This document shows positions 16,351 through 25,192 of a DNA stretch of 57,504 bases, one piece after another. Within the stretch, counting starts at the first letter, position 1, and the number at the start of each line of letters is the position of its first letter. Source of the DNA: Planctomycetota bacterium (lineage in GTDB: Bacteria > Planctomycetota > Phycisphaerae > Phycisphaerales > UBA1924); the NCBI GenBank assembly GCA_033763975.1, contig JANRJM010000013.1, positions 376,603 to 434,106 on the forward strand, read 5' to 3'. A program made the position numbers and the translations under genes. The notes beneath the pieces were generated by a model, which had not been told where the DNA came from, made no database searches, and was given only the letters and a program-made list of their open reading frames with translations.

Positions 16351-18042
16351 TCACACCTGCAACACTCCCGTCCTGAACGGCTGACCGTAATCCCACGCCT
16401 GATTCGCGGCGTCCAACGCCGCGATGAGTTCCTCGCGCGTCTTGTGGGGCTCGATCATCCGGTCGACCCACCCGCGTGCCGCGCCGTGGGTGATCGCCGC
16501 CTGCTCGGTGTACGACGCGTGGATCGCGCCGTAGATCTTCTCGTGCGCCGCCTCGTCGATCGTCTCGCCCTTGCGTTTGCGGCTTGCTTCCTCGATCTGC
16601 ACCAGCACGCCCGTCGCCTGGTTCGCGCCCATCACCGCGCACTTGGCGCTGGGCCACGCGAACGACAGGAACTGATCGAACGCGCGCCCGCACATCGCGT
16701 AGTTGCCCGCGCCGTACGAGCCCCCCAGGATCACGACGATCTTCGGCACCACGCAGTTGGCCATCGCGTTCACCATCTTCGCGCCCGCGCGGATGATGCC
16801 CCCCTGCTCGCTGTCGCGCCCGACCATGAACCCCGTCGTGTCATGCAGGAACACGATCGGGATCTTCCGCTGGTTGCAGTCCATGATGAACCGGGCGCTC
16901 TTGTCCGCGCTGTCGTCGTAGATCACGCCGGGCATCTGCACGGCCTTGGATGGGCCCGCCTTTCCGCCCGCCACCGCCCGCTGCACCAGTTTCTTCTGAT
17001 TCGCGACGATGCCGCACGCGTGCCCGCCGATCGAGGCATAGCCGCAGACGATCGACTGGCCGTAGTCGGCCTTGTATTCGTCGAAGTCGCCTTGGGTAGT
17101 CCGGCTCTCCGAGCCGGGCGGCTGTGCATCCACGAGGCATGCGATGACTTCCTTGATGTCGTACTGCGCGCCGGGCTTATCGGTGAACACGTCGTCAATC
17201 GTTACGGCGCTCGATGGCGGAGAAGGCATCGCGGCGGCAAGGCACCGAGGCATCGAGTACTTCGCCATCAGGCTCCGCAGCCGCTCGATGCACGCCTCGT
17301 CGTCCTTCTCCTTGAAGTCGATCGTCCCGCTGATGCTCGCGTGCATCGTCGCGCCGCCGAGTTCCTCGTCGGTCACTTCCTGCCCGATCGCGGCCTTCAC
17401 CAGCGCCGGCCCGGCGAGGTACAGCCCGCTCCCTTCGGTCATCAGCAGCGTGTCGCACAGCACGGGCAGGTACCCGCCCCCCGCGACGCAGTAGCCCATG
17501 ATGGCCGCGATCTGCGGGATTCCCATCGCGCTGATGACCGCGTTGTTGCGGAAGATCCGCCCGAAGTCGTCCGTGTCGGGGAACACGTCCTCCTGCAGCG
17601 GCAGGAAGACGCCCGCGCTGTCCACCAGGTAGATCAGCGGCAGGCGCGCCATCATCGCGATGGTCTGCGCCCGGATGATCTTCTTGCACGTCATGGGAAA
17701 GAACGCCCCGGCCTTCACCGTCGCGTCGTTCGCGATGATCATGCACCGGCGCCCCTGCACGGTGCCGATGCCGGTCACAACGCCGGCCGCGGGCGCCCCG
17801 CCGTGCTCCTTGTACATCTCGTGGGCGGCCCAGAGCCCGAGTTCCTGGAACTGGGTACCCCCACGCTCCGCGTGGGGTCTGTCCACGAGCAACGCGATCC
17901 GCTCGCGCGCGGTGAGGCGGCGTTTCTCGTGCTGGCGTTCGATGGCCTTCGCCCCGCCGCCCTCGCGGATCTTCGCTTCGGTGCGGAGAAGTGCCTCGGT
18001 CTGGTCGCGCAGGGAGTTGGCCGCAGCGGGGGACGTGCTCAT
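16351..18042 (-). CDS. Acyl-CoA carboxylase carboxyltransferase (beta) subunit, methylcrotonyl-CoA type
   Basis: A 563-aa carboxyltransferase that moves the carboxyl group from biotin to an acyl-CoA. LTARERIALLVD at the N-terminus, the oxyanion loop GYCVAGGGYLPVLCD, and the C-terminal GGSYGAGNYAMCGRAFDQF and WPSAKCAVMGANQATGVL blocks are those of the methylcrotonyl/geranyl-CoA carboxylase beta group. With HMG-CoA lyase and LiuC-like hydratases 6-9 kb away it would fit leucine breakdown. The biotin-carrying alpha subunit is not in the window. TACCCT lies 8 nt before the ATG, with no Shine-Dalgarno, so the mRNA is probably leaderless. A short insert near residue 270 (around MPSPPSSAV) is unusual. 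Confidence 0.92.
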   Translation of the reverse strand: MSTSPAAANSLRDQTEALLRTEAKIREGGGAKAIERQHEKRRLTARERIALLVDRPHAERGGTQFQELGLWAAHEMYKEHGGAPAAGVVTGIGTVQGRRCMIIANDATVKAGAFFPMTCKKIIRAQTIAMMARLPLIYLVDSAGVFLPLQEDVFPDTDDFGRIFRNNAVISAMGIPQIAAIMGYCVAGGGYLPVLCDTLLMTEGSGLYLAGPALVKAAIGQEVTDEELGGATMHASISGTIDFKEKDDEACIERLRSLMAKYSMPRCLAAAMPSPPSSAVTIDDVFTDKPGAQYDIKEVIACLVDAQPPGSESRTTQGDFDEYKADYGQSIVCGYASIGGHACGIVANQKKLVQRAVAGGKAGPSKAVQMPGVIYDDSADKSARFIMDCNQRKIPIVFLHDTTGFMVGRDSEQGGIIRAGAKMVNAMANCVVPKIVVILGGSYGAGNYAMCGRAFDQFLSFAWPSAKCAVMGANQATGVLVQIEEASRKRKGETIDEAAHEKIYGAIHASYTEQAAITHGAARGWVDRMIEPHKTREELIAALDAANQAWDYGQPFRTGVLQV

Positions 18043-18050
18043 AGGCCGCT

Positions 18051-18056
18051 AGGGTA
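18051..18056 (-). promoter_or_regulatory. -10 element of the carboxylase gene (leaderless type)
   Basis: TACCCT on the minus strand sits 8 nt before the ATG. It belongs to a set of TAnnnT hexamers found 5-9 nt upstream of start codons in this window. No clear -35 is seen. Confidence 0.45.
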
Positions 18057-18101
18057 GCGACGAACCCTCGAACCCCACGAGCGGGCGGGCCGCGCGGCCC
18101 C

Positions 18102-18845
18102 TCACGCCGCCACCAGCACGTCGGCCAGTTTGCCGGCGACGAACGTCCGTCGCTCGTCGGGGAGGTACGACCCGAACCGGAGGGTGCGGTCGGCCTCGAC
18201 GACGATCTCCTGCTTGCTGCGGGCGTCGCCGTCGCTGTCCTTCCAGCGCCGGTGCTCGACCGCGACGCGCGTGACGCCGGCCGCGTGGAACCGGCGCGTC
18301 CACCCCACGGGGCCGATGCCCGTGAACAGCTCGCCCGCCGCGTCGCGGACGCGCACCTCCACGCGCCCACCCAGGGACATCACGAACGCCCCGAGCATCG
18401 CCAGCCCGATCACGATGAACGGCGTCAGGAAGATCCACAGGAAGATGGTCATCCCCAGGCCCATCCCGCTCCCGTTCATCATCGGCGCGGGGAACCAGCC
18501 GGGCGGGGTAAAGCCCGCGGCCTTGATCGTCCCCGAGATCGCGAGCAGCACGAACACCGACACGATCCCGTTCCAGAACAGGCTCACCGCCAGCGTGCCG
18601 ATCGCCCCGCCGACCGAGCGCGTCGACGCCCCCACCACGATCTCGACCCCGTCGTCGGTCGCCCAGCACCCCTCCGGCGGCTCGCCCACCGCCGCCTCGC
18701 GCAGCGACTCGCCCTCCGACGCCTCCACCAGGCGGCTGAGGCGGAACACCTTCCCGCACCCGCGGCAGAGCCCGACGCCCTCGGCGATGTTCACGTCCGA
18801 CACGTCGATGCAAACCCGGCAGGTCGGGCACGTCGCGCCGCTCAT
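18102..18845 (-). CDS. Zinc-ribbon membrane protein of unknown function
   Basis: A 247-aa protein. The N-terminal CPTCRVC and, about 22 residues later, CRGCG form a zinc ribbon, probably cytoplasmic. Two transmembrane segments follow (around GTLAVSLFWNGIVSVFVLLAI and GMTIFLWIFLTPFIVIGLAML). The C-terminal part is a soluble beta-rich domain with GRVEVRVRDAAGELFTGIG and ending EADRTLRFGSYLPDERRTFVAGKLADVL. This ribbon-TM-beta arrangement recurs in planctomycetes; its role is unknown. The start at MSGATCP is chosen because the ribbon begins there; the longer open frame upstream is composition-driven. Confidence 0.72.
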   Translation of the reverse strand: MSGATCPTCRVCIDVSDVNIAEGVGLCRGCGKVFRLSRLVEASEGESLREAAVGEPPEGCWATDDGVEIVVGASTRSVGGAIGTLAVSLFWNGIVSVFVLLAISGTIKAAGFTPPGWFPAPMMNGSGMGLGMTIFLWIFLTPFIVIGLAMLGAFVMSLGGRVEVRVRDAAGELFTGIGPVGWTRRFHAAGVTRVAVEHRRWKDSDGDARSKQEIVVEADRTLRFGSYLPDERRTFVAGKLADVLVAA

Positions 18846-19049
18846 GCCTGTTCCATCGGCCCGCGCCGGCAGCGCCTGCGATGCACCCCCCAGGCCGAGC
18901 ACGCCGCGGGCCCGAGAAATCCGATTTCGCCCGTTCCGTGCGTGTGCCCCGCCCGTTCCGCATGCCCACCACACACCGAACACGGGCGCTTACACAAACT
19001 TTGCGCGGCGTTCGCCCGTATCGGCCCATCGCACGGGCACAATGCACGC

Positions 19050-20816
19050 ATGCACACGCCGGCTTGTCCCAACTTCCCGTCCCTGCGCGTCCGTTCCGGG
19101 TCTCGCGTACTGGCGATCGCCGCCGCCCTGGGCGTCGGCGCGCCGGCGCTCGCGCAGTCTCCCACGCTCTGGAACTTCGACAACCCGGGCAACCGACTCA
19201 TGCCGACGTTCGGGCCGGGCACGATCTCGTACCGGGGCACCTCGATCAACGTCACGCAGTTCGGCACCTGCACCGCCTTCGGCATCCCGCTGCTCCCGGG
19301 GGGTGATTCCGGCGTGATGCGCGTGCCGGCCTACACCGCCTCGCAGGGCCTGCTCGTCGACCACAACACGCCCGCGAACGGCGCCCACATCGCCGACGGC
19401 TGGGTCTCGAACTACACGCTGCTCTTCGACCTGCTCATCCCCGCCTCGTCCTTCGCCGCGCCCCGCTCGCTCTACAACACCAACCTCACGAATGCCAACG
19501 ACGGCGACGCGTTCATCAACGCCGCGGGCGCCATCGGCCTGGGCTCGGTGTTCTGCGGCCAGCTCCAGCCCGACACCTGGCACCGCGTGGCGGTCGTCGC
19601 CGGGGCCGGCTTCGGCGAGGGGTTGTTCTACTTCTACATCGACGGCGCCTTCGTCGGCGCGCTCGGCGGCACGGGCGGGGGCATCGGCTCGCGACACGCC
19701 CTGTACGCCAACACCGGCGCCGACCAGGGCTTCATACTCTTCGGCGACGACAACACGCAGACCGGCGTGACCTACGTCTCCAGTTTCATGTACGTGGACG
19801 AACGCCTGTCCGAGACGCAGATCGCCGCGCTGGGCCGCCCCACCGCCGCCGGGCTCGGCACGCCCGGAGCGCCGCCCGTCGCGACACCCGGCACCGCCGC
19901 GAGCACCGGCGTGATCGCGCACCGCGGCAACTCCGGGCACGCCCCCGAGAACACCCTCGCCAGCGTTGATCAGGCCCTGGACCTCTGCGTCGACGCCATC
20001 GAGATCGACGTGCGCCTCTCGGCCGACGGGCAGGTCGTGCTCATGCACGACACAACCCTCGACCGCACGACCGACCAGACCGGCAACGCCAACGCCCGCA
20101 CCGCCGCCCAGCTCGCGCAGGCCGACGCCGGCGAGTGGTTCAGCCGTGCGTACGACGCCGAGCCCGTGCCCACGCTCGTGCAGGCGCTGCTGCTCGCCAA
20201 GCAGAAGGGCGGGCGCCTGTACCTGGACGTCAAGGTCTCGGGCGCCGGGCCGGCGATCAACGCGGCGTTGCAGCAGGCCGGCGTTCCCGCGAGCGACATC
20301 TGGCTCTGGGCGTACAACGACGCGAACATCACCGAGTTCTTCCAGACCATCCCCGGCGCCCGCATCGTGTGCGACCAGGTGCCCACCACCCCCGCCGCCA
20401 TGATCGCGCTGCGCGACCGGGGCGTCGTCGGCTTCGACTACGGCTGGGGCAGCAGCGCCATCAACCCGACGCAGATCGCCCTCGCGCACGCCCACGGCCT
20501 GTTCGTCTCGGCCTACACGCTCGACTCGCCCGCGCAGATCCTCGGCGCCATCGCCGCGGGCGTCGACTACTTCGAGACCGACTTCCCCGCCTTCGCCTAC
20601 TCGCTCATGCAGTCGCGCCCCGCGTGCTGCGCCGCCGACCCCGACTACACCCGCGACGGCAACGTCGACCAGGACGACATCGCCTGCCTCGCCCAGGTCA
20701 TCGCGGGCGACGCCTCGTGCAGCGACGCCGACCCGGACTTCAACCGCGACGGCAACGCCGACCAGGACGACATCGCCGCGCTCGAGCAGGTCGTCGCCGG
20801 CGCGCCCTGCCCATAA
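19050..20816 (+). CDS. Secreted LamG-glycerophosphodiesterase-dockerin protein
   Basis: A 588-aa exported protein with a signal peptide ending near LAQ (residue 36). Residues of about 37-270 look like a concanavalin/LamG-type beta-sandwich (FYFYIDGAFVG, FILFGDDNTQTGVTYVSSFMY). Residues of about 286-525 are a glycerophosphodiester phosphodiesterase domain: AHRGNSGHAPENT (His291-Arg292), AIEIDVRLS (Glu318, Asp320), LMHDTTLDRTT (His333). It hydrolyses glycerophosphodiesters to glycerol-3-phosphate and an alcohol. The last 59 residues carry two EF-hand-like loops (DGNVDQDD, DGNADQDD) that form a dockerin-like tail. The start codon is not preceded by a Shine-Dalgarno. Confidence 0.9.
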   Translation: MHTPACPNFPSLRVRSGSRVLAIAAALGVGAPALAQSPTLWNFDNPGNRLMPTFGPGTISYRGTSINVTQFGTCTAFGIPLLPGGDSGVMRVPAYTASQGLLVDHNTPANGAHIADGWVSNYTLLFDLLIPASSFAAPRSLYNTNLTNANDGDAFINAAGAIGLGSVFCGQLQPDTWHRVAVVAGAGFGEGLFYFYIDGAFVGALGGTGGGIGSRHALYANTGADQGFILFGDDNTQTGVTYVSSFMYVDERLSETQIAALGRPTAAGLGTPGAPPVATPGTAASTGVIAHRGNSGHAPENTLASVDQALDLCVDAIEIDVRLSADGQVVLMHDTTLDRTTDQTGNANARTAAQLAQADAGEWFSRAYDAEPVPTLVQALLLAKQKGGRLYLDVKVSGAGPAINAALQQAGVPASDIWLWAYNDANITEFFQTIPGARIVCDQVPTTPAAMIALRDRGVVGFDYGWGSSAINPTQIALAHAHGLFVSAYTLDSPAQILGAIAAGVDYFETDFPAFAYSLMQSRPACCAADPDYTRDGNVDQDDIACLAQVIAGDASCSDADPDFNRDGNADQDDIAALEQVVAGAPCP

Positions 20817-20836
20817 CGGGCCCGACGCGCCGTACG

Positions 20837-20909
20837 AGCCCGAAGCGCAGGCGAGGGTTGCTTTCCCTCACTTCTCATATCCACCGAACCCTCGCTCGCG
20901 CGTCGGGCT
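20837..20909. terminator. Long inverted repeat between convergent genes
   Basis: Arms at 20837-20859 and 20887-20909 (23 nt each, 20 of 23 paired by eye) flank a 27-nt loop. The outer stem is AGCCCGA/TCGGGCT and the inner stem is GCGAGGGTT/AACCCTCGC. It sits between the stops of the convergent GDPD and OsmC genes and can act as a bidirectional terminator. The arm sequence resembles dispersed intergenic repeats I associate with planctomycetes. Confidence 0.55.
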
Positions 20910-20948
20910 TGTTGATCGGGCTCGTCCAGAGAGCTCGCCTGCCCCGCG

Positions 20949-21356
20949 TCACTCGTACCGGTACTCGATCGGGGCGTCGACATCCGGGTGCAGGCTCGCG
21001 TGCACCGGGCAGGCGTGCCCGATCTTCTCCGCGCGCTCGCGCATGTCGGGCGGCAGGCTCGCGGGCAGCGTCACCACCACCGGCAGCCTCGCGATGCGCC
21101 GTGGCGCCGGGGGCGTGCTCATGCCCTTCTCCACCCGGGCCGTGGCGCCGGTGATGTCGATCCCGTGCCGCTCCGCCCACATCGCGATCGTGGTGAGGAT
21201 GCAGCTCGCCAGCCCGGCGGCGACGAGATCCGTGGGGCTGAACGCGCTCGCGTCGCCCCCGATGTCGCGCGGCGCGTCGGTCCGCAGCGTCGCGCCCTGC
21301 GGGTGCGTGAGGTCGCACTTCTTCCCGCCCGAGTACCGCACGTCGATGGTCACCAT
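20949..21356 (-). CDS. OsmC/Ohr-family peroxiredoxin-like protein
   Basis: A 135-aa protein of the OsmC superfamily, thiol-dependent hydroperoxide reductases in the cytoplasm. Both catalytic cysteines are visible: LVAAGLASCILTTIAMWA (first Cys, on the central helix) and KIGHACPVHASLHPDV (second Cys). The N-terminal beta hairpin (DVRYSGGKKCDLTHPQG) is shorter than in Ohr, fitting the YhfA/OsmC-like subgroup. TACCCT 6 nt before the ATG and no Shine-Dalgarno suggest a leaderless transcript. It is a single-gene unit. Confidence 0.9.
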   Translation of the reverse strand: MVTIDVRYSGGKKCDLTHPQGATLRTDAPRDIGGDASAFSPTDLVAAGLASCILTTIAMWAERHGIDITGATARVEKGMSTPPAPRRIARLPVVVTLPASLPPDMRERAEKIGHACPVHASLHPDVDAPIEYRYE

Positions 21357-21492
21357 GCGGGCAGGGTATCGCGCACGTCCGCCCTCACCCCGCCGGGCGT
21401 CCGAAACGTGGCGGGCGACCGCCGGTATGCTCCGGTGGGAGGCGCGGCCCGGGCCGCACCGCATGCGCACGTGGTATCACGGGAGCCACCGG

Positions 21493-22029
21493 ATGAGCGA
21501 AGAGCCCTCGACGACGTTCTCGCCGCTCGAAGCCGGTGAGCGCCTGTTCCTCATGCAGCACCTGGTCTCGTTCATGGAGATGGCGCAGGCCGCGGACGCG
21601 GAGCCGCGCGAGGACGAGCCCGACATCGACACCCCGCAGGTCGCCGACCGCCTGCTGCGGTGGTGGCGTGCGCAGCCCGAGGACGCGCGCCCCGACGCGA
21701 ACGAACTGGTCTGGGCGGTCGCCACGGGCGTGGGCGAGTACCTGCGCGAGGTGGCCCACCTTGATTGGCGCCTGGTGACGCAGGGCGAGGACGCGTACCT
21801 CGCGCTGGTCGCCGACCGGGGCGACACCAACCTGGTGCTGGCGATCGCCGACTCGGTGGCGAAGCGCTTCGACGCGTCCGAGGACGACGCGATCTGCGAG
21901 TACCTGAGCGGGCTGGGCGAGCACGTCGAAGGCCTGCTGCGGGGCGAGAACGACCCGCCGCCCGAGCCGCTCGACGCCGGGCTGGAAGCACTCGACGAGG
22001 ACGACGAGGACGACCGGCCCGCACCCTGA
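21493..22029 (+). CDS. Acidic hypothetical protein (DUF3806-like?)
   Basis: A 178-aa, strongly acidic protein. The core ANELVWAVATGVGEYLREVAHLDWRLVTQGEDAYLALVAD looks like the 'helix, GEyL, W, strand' core of the DUF3806/immunity-like families, but that resemblance is weak. The C-terminal 30 residues are Asp/Glu/Pro-rich. No signal peptide or membrane segment is present. GGGAG about 8 nt upstream may serve as ribosome-binding site, and TATGCT at about 21426 as a -10. It is convergent with the ABC permease gene. Confidence 0.6.
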   Translation: MSEEPSTTFSPLEAGERLFLMQHLVSFMEMAQAADAEPREDEPDIDTPQVADRLLRWWRAQPEDARPDANELVWAVATGVGEYLREVAHLDWRLVTQGEDAYLALVADRGDTNLVLAIADSVAKRFDASEDDAICEYLSGLGEHVEGLLRGENDPPPEPLDAGLEALDEDDEDDRPAP

Positions 22030-22045
22030 CGGCCCGCGCCCCGCG

Positions 22046-22885
22046 CTACGTCGTGGTGATGTCACGCCGCGACAGCACGACGAGCGCCCCGACCCACAGC
22101 ACGCCGATCGTGCCCGCGAGGATGCCCATGTCGCGCCAGGGCCACGCCGCCTCCATGAGCATCCGGATCGGTCGGTAGTAGTCGAGCACGCTCAGGAATC
22201 GCAGGTGCTTGGTGAACTCGAGCGAGGGATCGAGGGTGTACAGGAAGTTGATGAGCACCGAGAACACGGTGAGGATGATGGTCGCGAGCACCGCGCGGAC
22301 GCGCCGGTCGCTCACGATCGCGCCGAACATCGCGACCATGCCGATCACGCCGTAGACCAGCGCGAGGTTGCACAGCACCATGAAGAGCCGCCCGAAGTCC
22401 GGGCGGTACTGCTCCTCGATGAACCGCGCGCCCGTCCAACTGCCCGCGTACACCGCCCCGAGCAGGACCGCGCCGCTCATCGACCACGCCAGCGTCTCGC
22501 TCGCGAAGAGGCGCATCCGCGACACGGGCAGCGCGAGCAGCACGTCCACCGTCCCGCGCTCCACCTCCCCCGCCAGCACCCGCGTGCACACGATGATCGC
22601 GTGAGCCGCCAGCAGCGCGATCACGATCGGGTGGCTCCACGCCAGCGAGAACGCGATGTCCGACACCGACGAACTCGTCGAGTCGAAGCCGAACATAGCG
22701 TCGCGGAACTGGCGCACCCCCGGCGGGATCCGGCCGCGGCTCATGAACCGCGCCTGCACCCGCGGCAACGCGTACGCCAGCAGCCCCGAGATCGCCCCCG
22801 AGATCAGCGCCAGCACCACCGTCGACCAGAAGACCTCGCGCAGCGCCCGACGCACCAGCCCCACGTTGAACGGCCCGATGTTCAT
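22046..22885 (-). CDS. ABC-2 type transporter permease
   Basis: A 279-aa inner-membrane protein with six predicted helices. ALISGAISGLLAYALP is the first helix, followed by a periplasmic loop. The conserved ABC-2 segment is GEVERGTVDVLLALPVSRMRLFASETLAW. It partners the upstream ATPase, with which it overlaps by ATGA. The pair is of the exporter type (no binding protein); the cargo is unknown. The start follows from the overlap and from the amphipathic MNIGPFNVGLVRRALREVFW lead. Confidence 0.9.
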   Translation of the reverse strand: MNIGPFNVGLVRRALREVFWSTVVLALISGAISGLLAYALPRVQARFMSRGRIPPGVRQFRDAMFGFDSTSSSVSDIAFSLAWSHPIVIALLAAHAIIVCTRVLAGEVERGTVDVLLALPVSRMRLFASETLAWSMSGAVLLGAVYAGSWTGARFIEEQYRPDFGRLFMVLCNLALVYGVIGMVAMFGAIVSDRRVRAVLATIILTVFSVLINFLYTLDPSLEFTKHLRFLSVLDYYRPIRMLMEAAWPWRDMGILAGTIGVLWVGALVVLSRRDITTT

Positions 22886-23811
22886 GAGCGCGCCTCCGCC
22901 ACGTCCGGCGCCGCCGCACCCGCGACGCCCGCCTCGTCCTCGTAGTACCGGCGGAAGATGTCCTCGAGGTCCGGGCGCGCGATCCGCACGTCCTCCACCC
23001 CCGGGTGAGCGCCCAGGTACGCCAGCAGCACCCCGATCTCGCCCCGCAGCCGCCCACGCCACTCGCGCGCCGTCCGCACATCCAGCGTCAGGAACTCCGG
23101 CACCGTCTCGGGCGCCCGCTCACGCCAGTGCACCTGCACCTCGTGGCTCGCCTGCCGGCGCAGTTCCTCCAGCGTGCTGTCGGCCACGATCCGCCCCTGG
23201 CGCACGATCGCCACCCGCTCGCACAGGTCCTCCACCTCGCTCAGCGTGTGGCTGCTGAAGAACACCGTGCGCCCCGCCCGGGCCTTGCGGCGGAGGATCT
23301 CGCGCAGGCGGTCCTGCATCAGCGGGTCCAGCGCGGTGGTCGGTTCGTCCAGGATCAATACCTGCGGGTCGTGGGCCAGCGCCAGGATCAGGCCCAGCTT
23401 CTGGCGCATGCCGCGCGACATCTTCCGCACCGGCACGCGCAGGTCCAGTTCCAGTTCGTCCGCCAGCGCCAGGCCCGCCGCGCGCAGGTCCTTCCCGCGC
23501 ACGCTGCCGAACAGCGCGAGCGCCGAGTGCCCGTTCAGATAAGGCCACAGGCGCAGGTCGCCGGGAATCGCCCCCACCTCGCGCTTCACGCGCGCCGAAT
23601 CGCGCCAGCAGTCGAGCCCCAGCACCGTCGCGCGCCCGGACGACGCGCGCAGGAACCCCAGCAGCACGCGGATGGTGGTGGTCTTTCCCGCGCCGTTGGG
23701 CCCGAGAAACCCGTACAGCGTCCCCGCGCCGATGGACAGCGTCACGTCGTCCACGCCGCGCCGACGCCCGTAGCGACGCGTCAGGTTGCTGATTTCAATG
23801 ACTGCACTCAT
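22882..23811 (-). CDS. ABC transporter ATP-binding protein (exporter type)
   Basis: A 309-aa nucleotide-binding subunit. Walker A GPNGAGKTT (about 38-46), signature MSRGMRQKL, Walker B LILDEPT and the switch His in FFSSHTLSEVEDL are all intact. The C-terminal ~90 residues (after STLEELRR) form the regulatory extension common in drug/lantibiotic-type ABC-2 ATPases and end in DLEDIFRRYYED. It energises the overlapping permease. TACGCT 9 nt before the ATG may be a leaderless -10. Confidence 0.93.
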   Translation of the reverse strand: MSAVIEISNLTRRYGRRRGVDDVTLSIGAGTLYGFLGPNGAGKTTTIRVLLGFLRASSGRATVLGLDCWRDSARVKREVGAIPGDLRLWPYLNGHSALALFGSVRGKDLRAAGLALADELELDLRVPVRKMSRGMRQKLGLILALAHDPQVLILDEPTTALDPLMQDRLREILRRKARAGRTVFFSSHTLSEVEDLCERVAIVRQGRIVADSTLEELRRQASHEVQVHWRERAPETVPEFLTLDVRTAREWRGRLRGEIGVLLAYLGAHPGVEDVRIARPDLEDIFRRYYEDEAGVAGAAAPDVAEARS

Positions 23812-23900
23812 GGCGGGCGCAGCGTAGGAACGCCCACACCACTACCCGCGCGCAGCGCGATTCCGCGCTGGGGGCCGTCCCCGGCGCCGGTGGCCGCCGG

Positions 23901-24020
23901 TCAGAACTCGAGCCCGTCCTCGCGCGTCAGCGAGTCGCCCGTGGTCAGGGCTTCCGCGGCCATCGCGGGGATCATCAGGATCACGCTCATGAGCATCTGA
24001 AAGCGATTGACGATCTTCAT
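23901..24020 (-). CDS. Small hydrophobic peptide, possible
   Basis: A 39-codon open frame starting MKIVNRFQMLMSVILMIPAM and ending in an acidic tail. The first half could be a signal peptide or single membrane helix. GGGAG lies about 8 nt before the ATG. It lies between the ABC ATPase and mvaB. It could be a real small secreted peptide or a chance frame; nothing else explains the roughly 400-nt gap. Confidence 0.35.
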   Translation of the reverse strand: MKIVNRFQMLMSVILMIPAMAAEALTTGDSLTREDGLEF

Positions 24021-24229
24021 TGGTCCGGCTCCCGTCGAACGGCTTCGGGCCCCACGCATCCGGGCCTTCCCTGTGGAACGTGACACCCCGCGCGCCGTCG
24101 GCAACCTCGTAGGCGAAAAAATCCGCATAACCCCTCCAGGCCGCGGCAATATCCCGTGTTGTCCGTACCCACACCGAACACGCCCCCCCTCCCGCATGCC
24201 GTTGCGGCCGGGGTACCCTCCCGCACCTC

Positions 24230-25192
24230 ATGTCCGATCGCGTGCGGATCACCGATGTTTCTCCCCGGGACGGGCTGCAGAACGAGCCCGGCGTCATCCC
24301 CGCGACCGACAAAGCCTCGCTCGTTCGGGCCGTGGTCGCCTCTGGGGTCGACGAGGTCGAGGTTTCCAGTTTCGTCAGCGCCCGGTGGGTGCCCCAGCTC
24401 GGCGACGCCGAGGAGGTCTTCGGCCTGCTCGCCGCCGACCCGCCCCACCGCTGCGTGTTCTCGGCGCTGGTGCCCAACGAGCGCGGGCTCGACGCCGCGC
24501 TGGCCGTGAACGCGCGCTGCGGGCGCGCGCTCATCGGCAAGGTCGCGGTCTTCACCGCCGCCAGCGAGACCTTCAGCCGGCGGAACACCAACGCGTCGAT
24601 CGCCGAGACGCTGGACCGATTCGCGCCGGTGATCACGCGCGCCCACGCCGCCGGCGTGCGCGTGCGAGGCTACGTCTCCTGCGTGGTGGCGTGCCCGTTC
24701 GAGGGGCCGATCGCGCCCGACGCGGTGGCGCGCGTCGTGGCGCGCCTGCGTGCGCTGGGGGTCGACGAGATCGACCTGGGCGACACCATCGGGGCCGGCA
24801 CGCCGCAGACCATCGCCGAAGTGCTCGACGCCGTCCGTCCCGCGTGGGGCGACTTCGTGCCGGCGGACGCGCTCGCGCCGCACGGCGCGCCCGCCGGCGC
24901 GGGGTACTGCACGCTGCACCTGCACGACACGTTCGGGCAGGCCGCCGCGTGCGTGCGGGCCGCGCTCGATCGGGGCGTGCGCTCCTTCGACGGGTCGGTC
25001 GCCGGGCTGGGGGGCTGCCCGTACGCCAGCACGCCCCATCGCCGCGCACCGGGCAACATCGACACGCAGGTGCTCGTGCGCACGCTGCGTGAGCGCGGGT
25101 TCTCGACGGACGTGGGCGACGCGGCCCTCGCGCACGCGGCGGCGGTCGCGCGCGATCTCGTCGCGCGAGCGCGCACGGAGACCCCGCCATGA
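24230..25192 (+). CDS. mvaB: Hydroxymethylglutaryl-CoA lyase
   Basis: Cleaves HMG-CoA to acetyl-CoA and acetoacetate, the last step of leucine degradation. The 320-aa TIM barrel begins with ITDVSPRDGLQNEPG, the catalytic Arg-Asp motif. It continues with EVSSFVSARWVPQ, SRRNTNASIAET, ISCVVACP-like YVSCVVACPFEG, TIGAGTP and LHLHDTFGQA, and ends with the signature loop VAGLGGCPYA containing the active-site Cys. It overlaps the next gene by ATGA, so it is translationally coupled to the enoyl-CoA hydratase. Confidence 0.95.
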   Translation: MSDRVRITDVSPRDGLQNEPGVIPATDKASLVRAVVASGVDEVEVSSFVSARWVPQLGDAEEVFGLLAADPPHRCVFSALVPNERGLDAALAVNARCGRALIGKVAVFTAASETFSRRNTNASIAETLDRFAPVITRAHAAGVRVRGYVSCVVACPFEGPIAPDAVARVVARLRALGVDEIDLGDTIGAGTPQTIAEVLDAVRPAWGDFVPADALAPHGAPAGAGYCTLHLHDTFGQAAACVRAALDRGVRSFDGSVAGLGGCPYASTPHRRAPGNIDTQVLVRTLRERGFSTDVGDAALAHAAAVARDLVARARTETPP

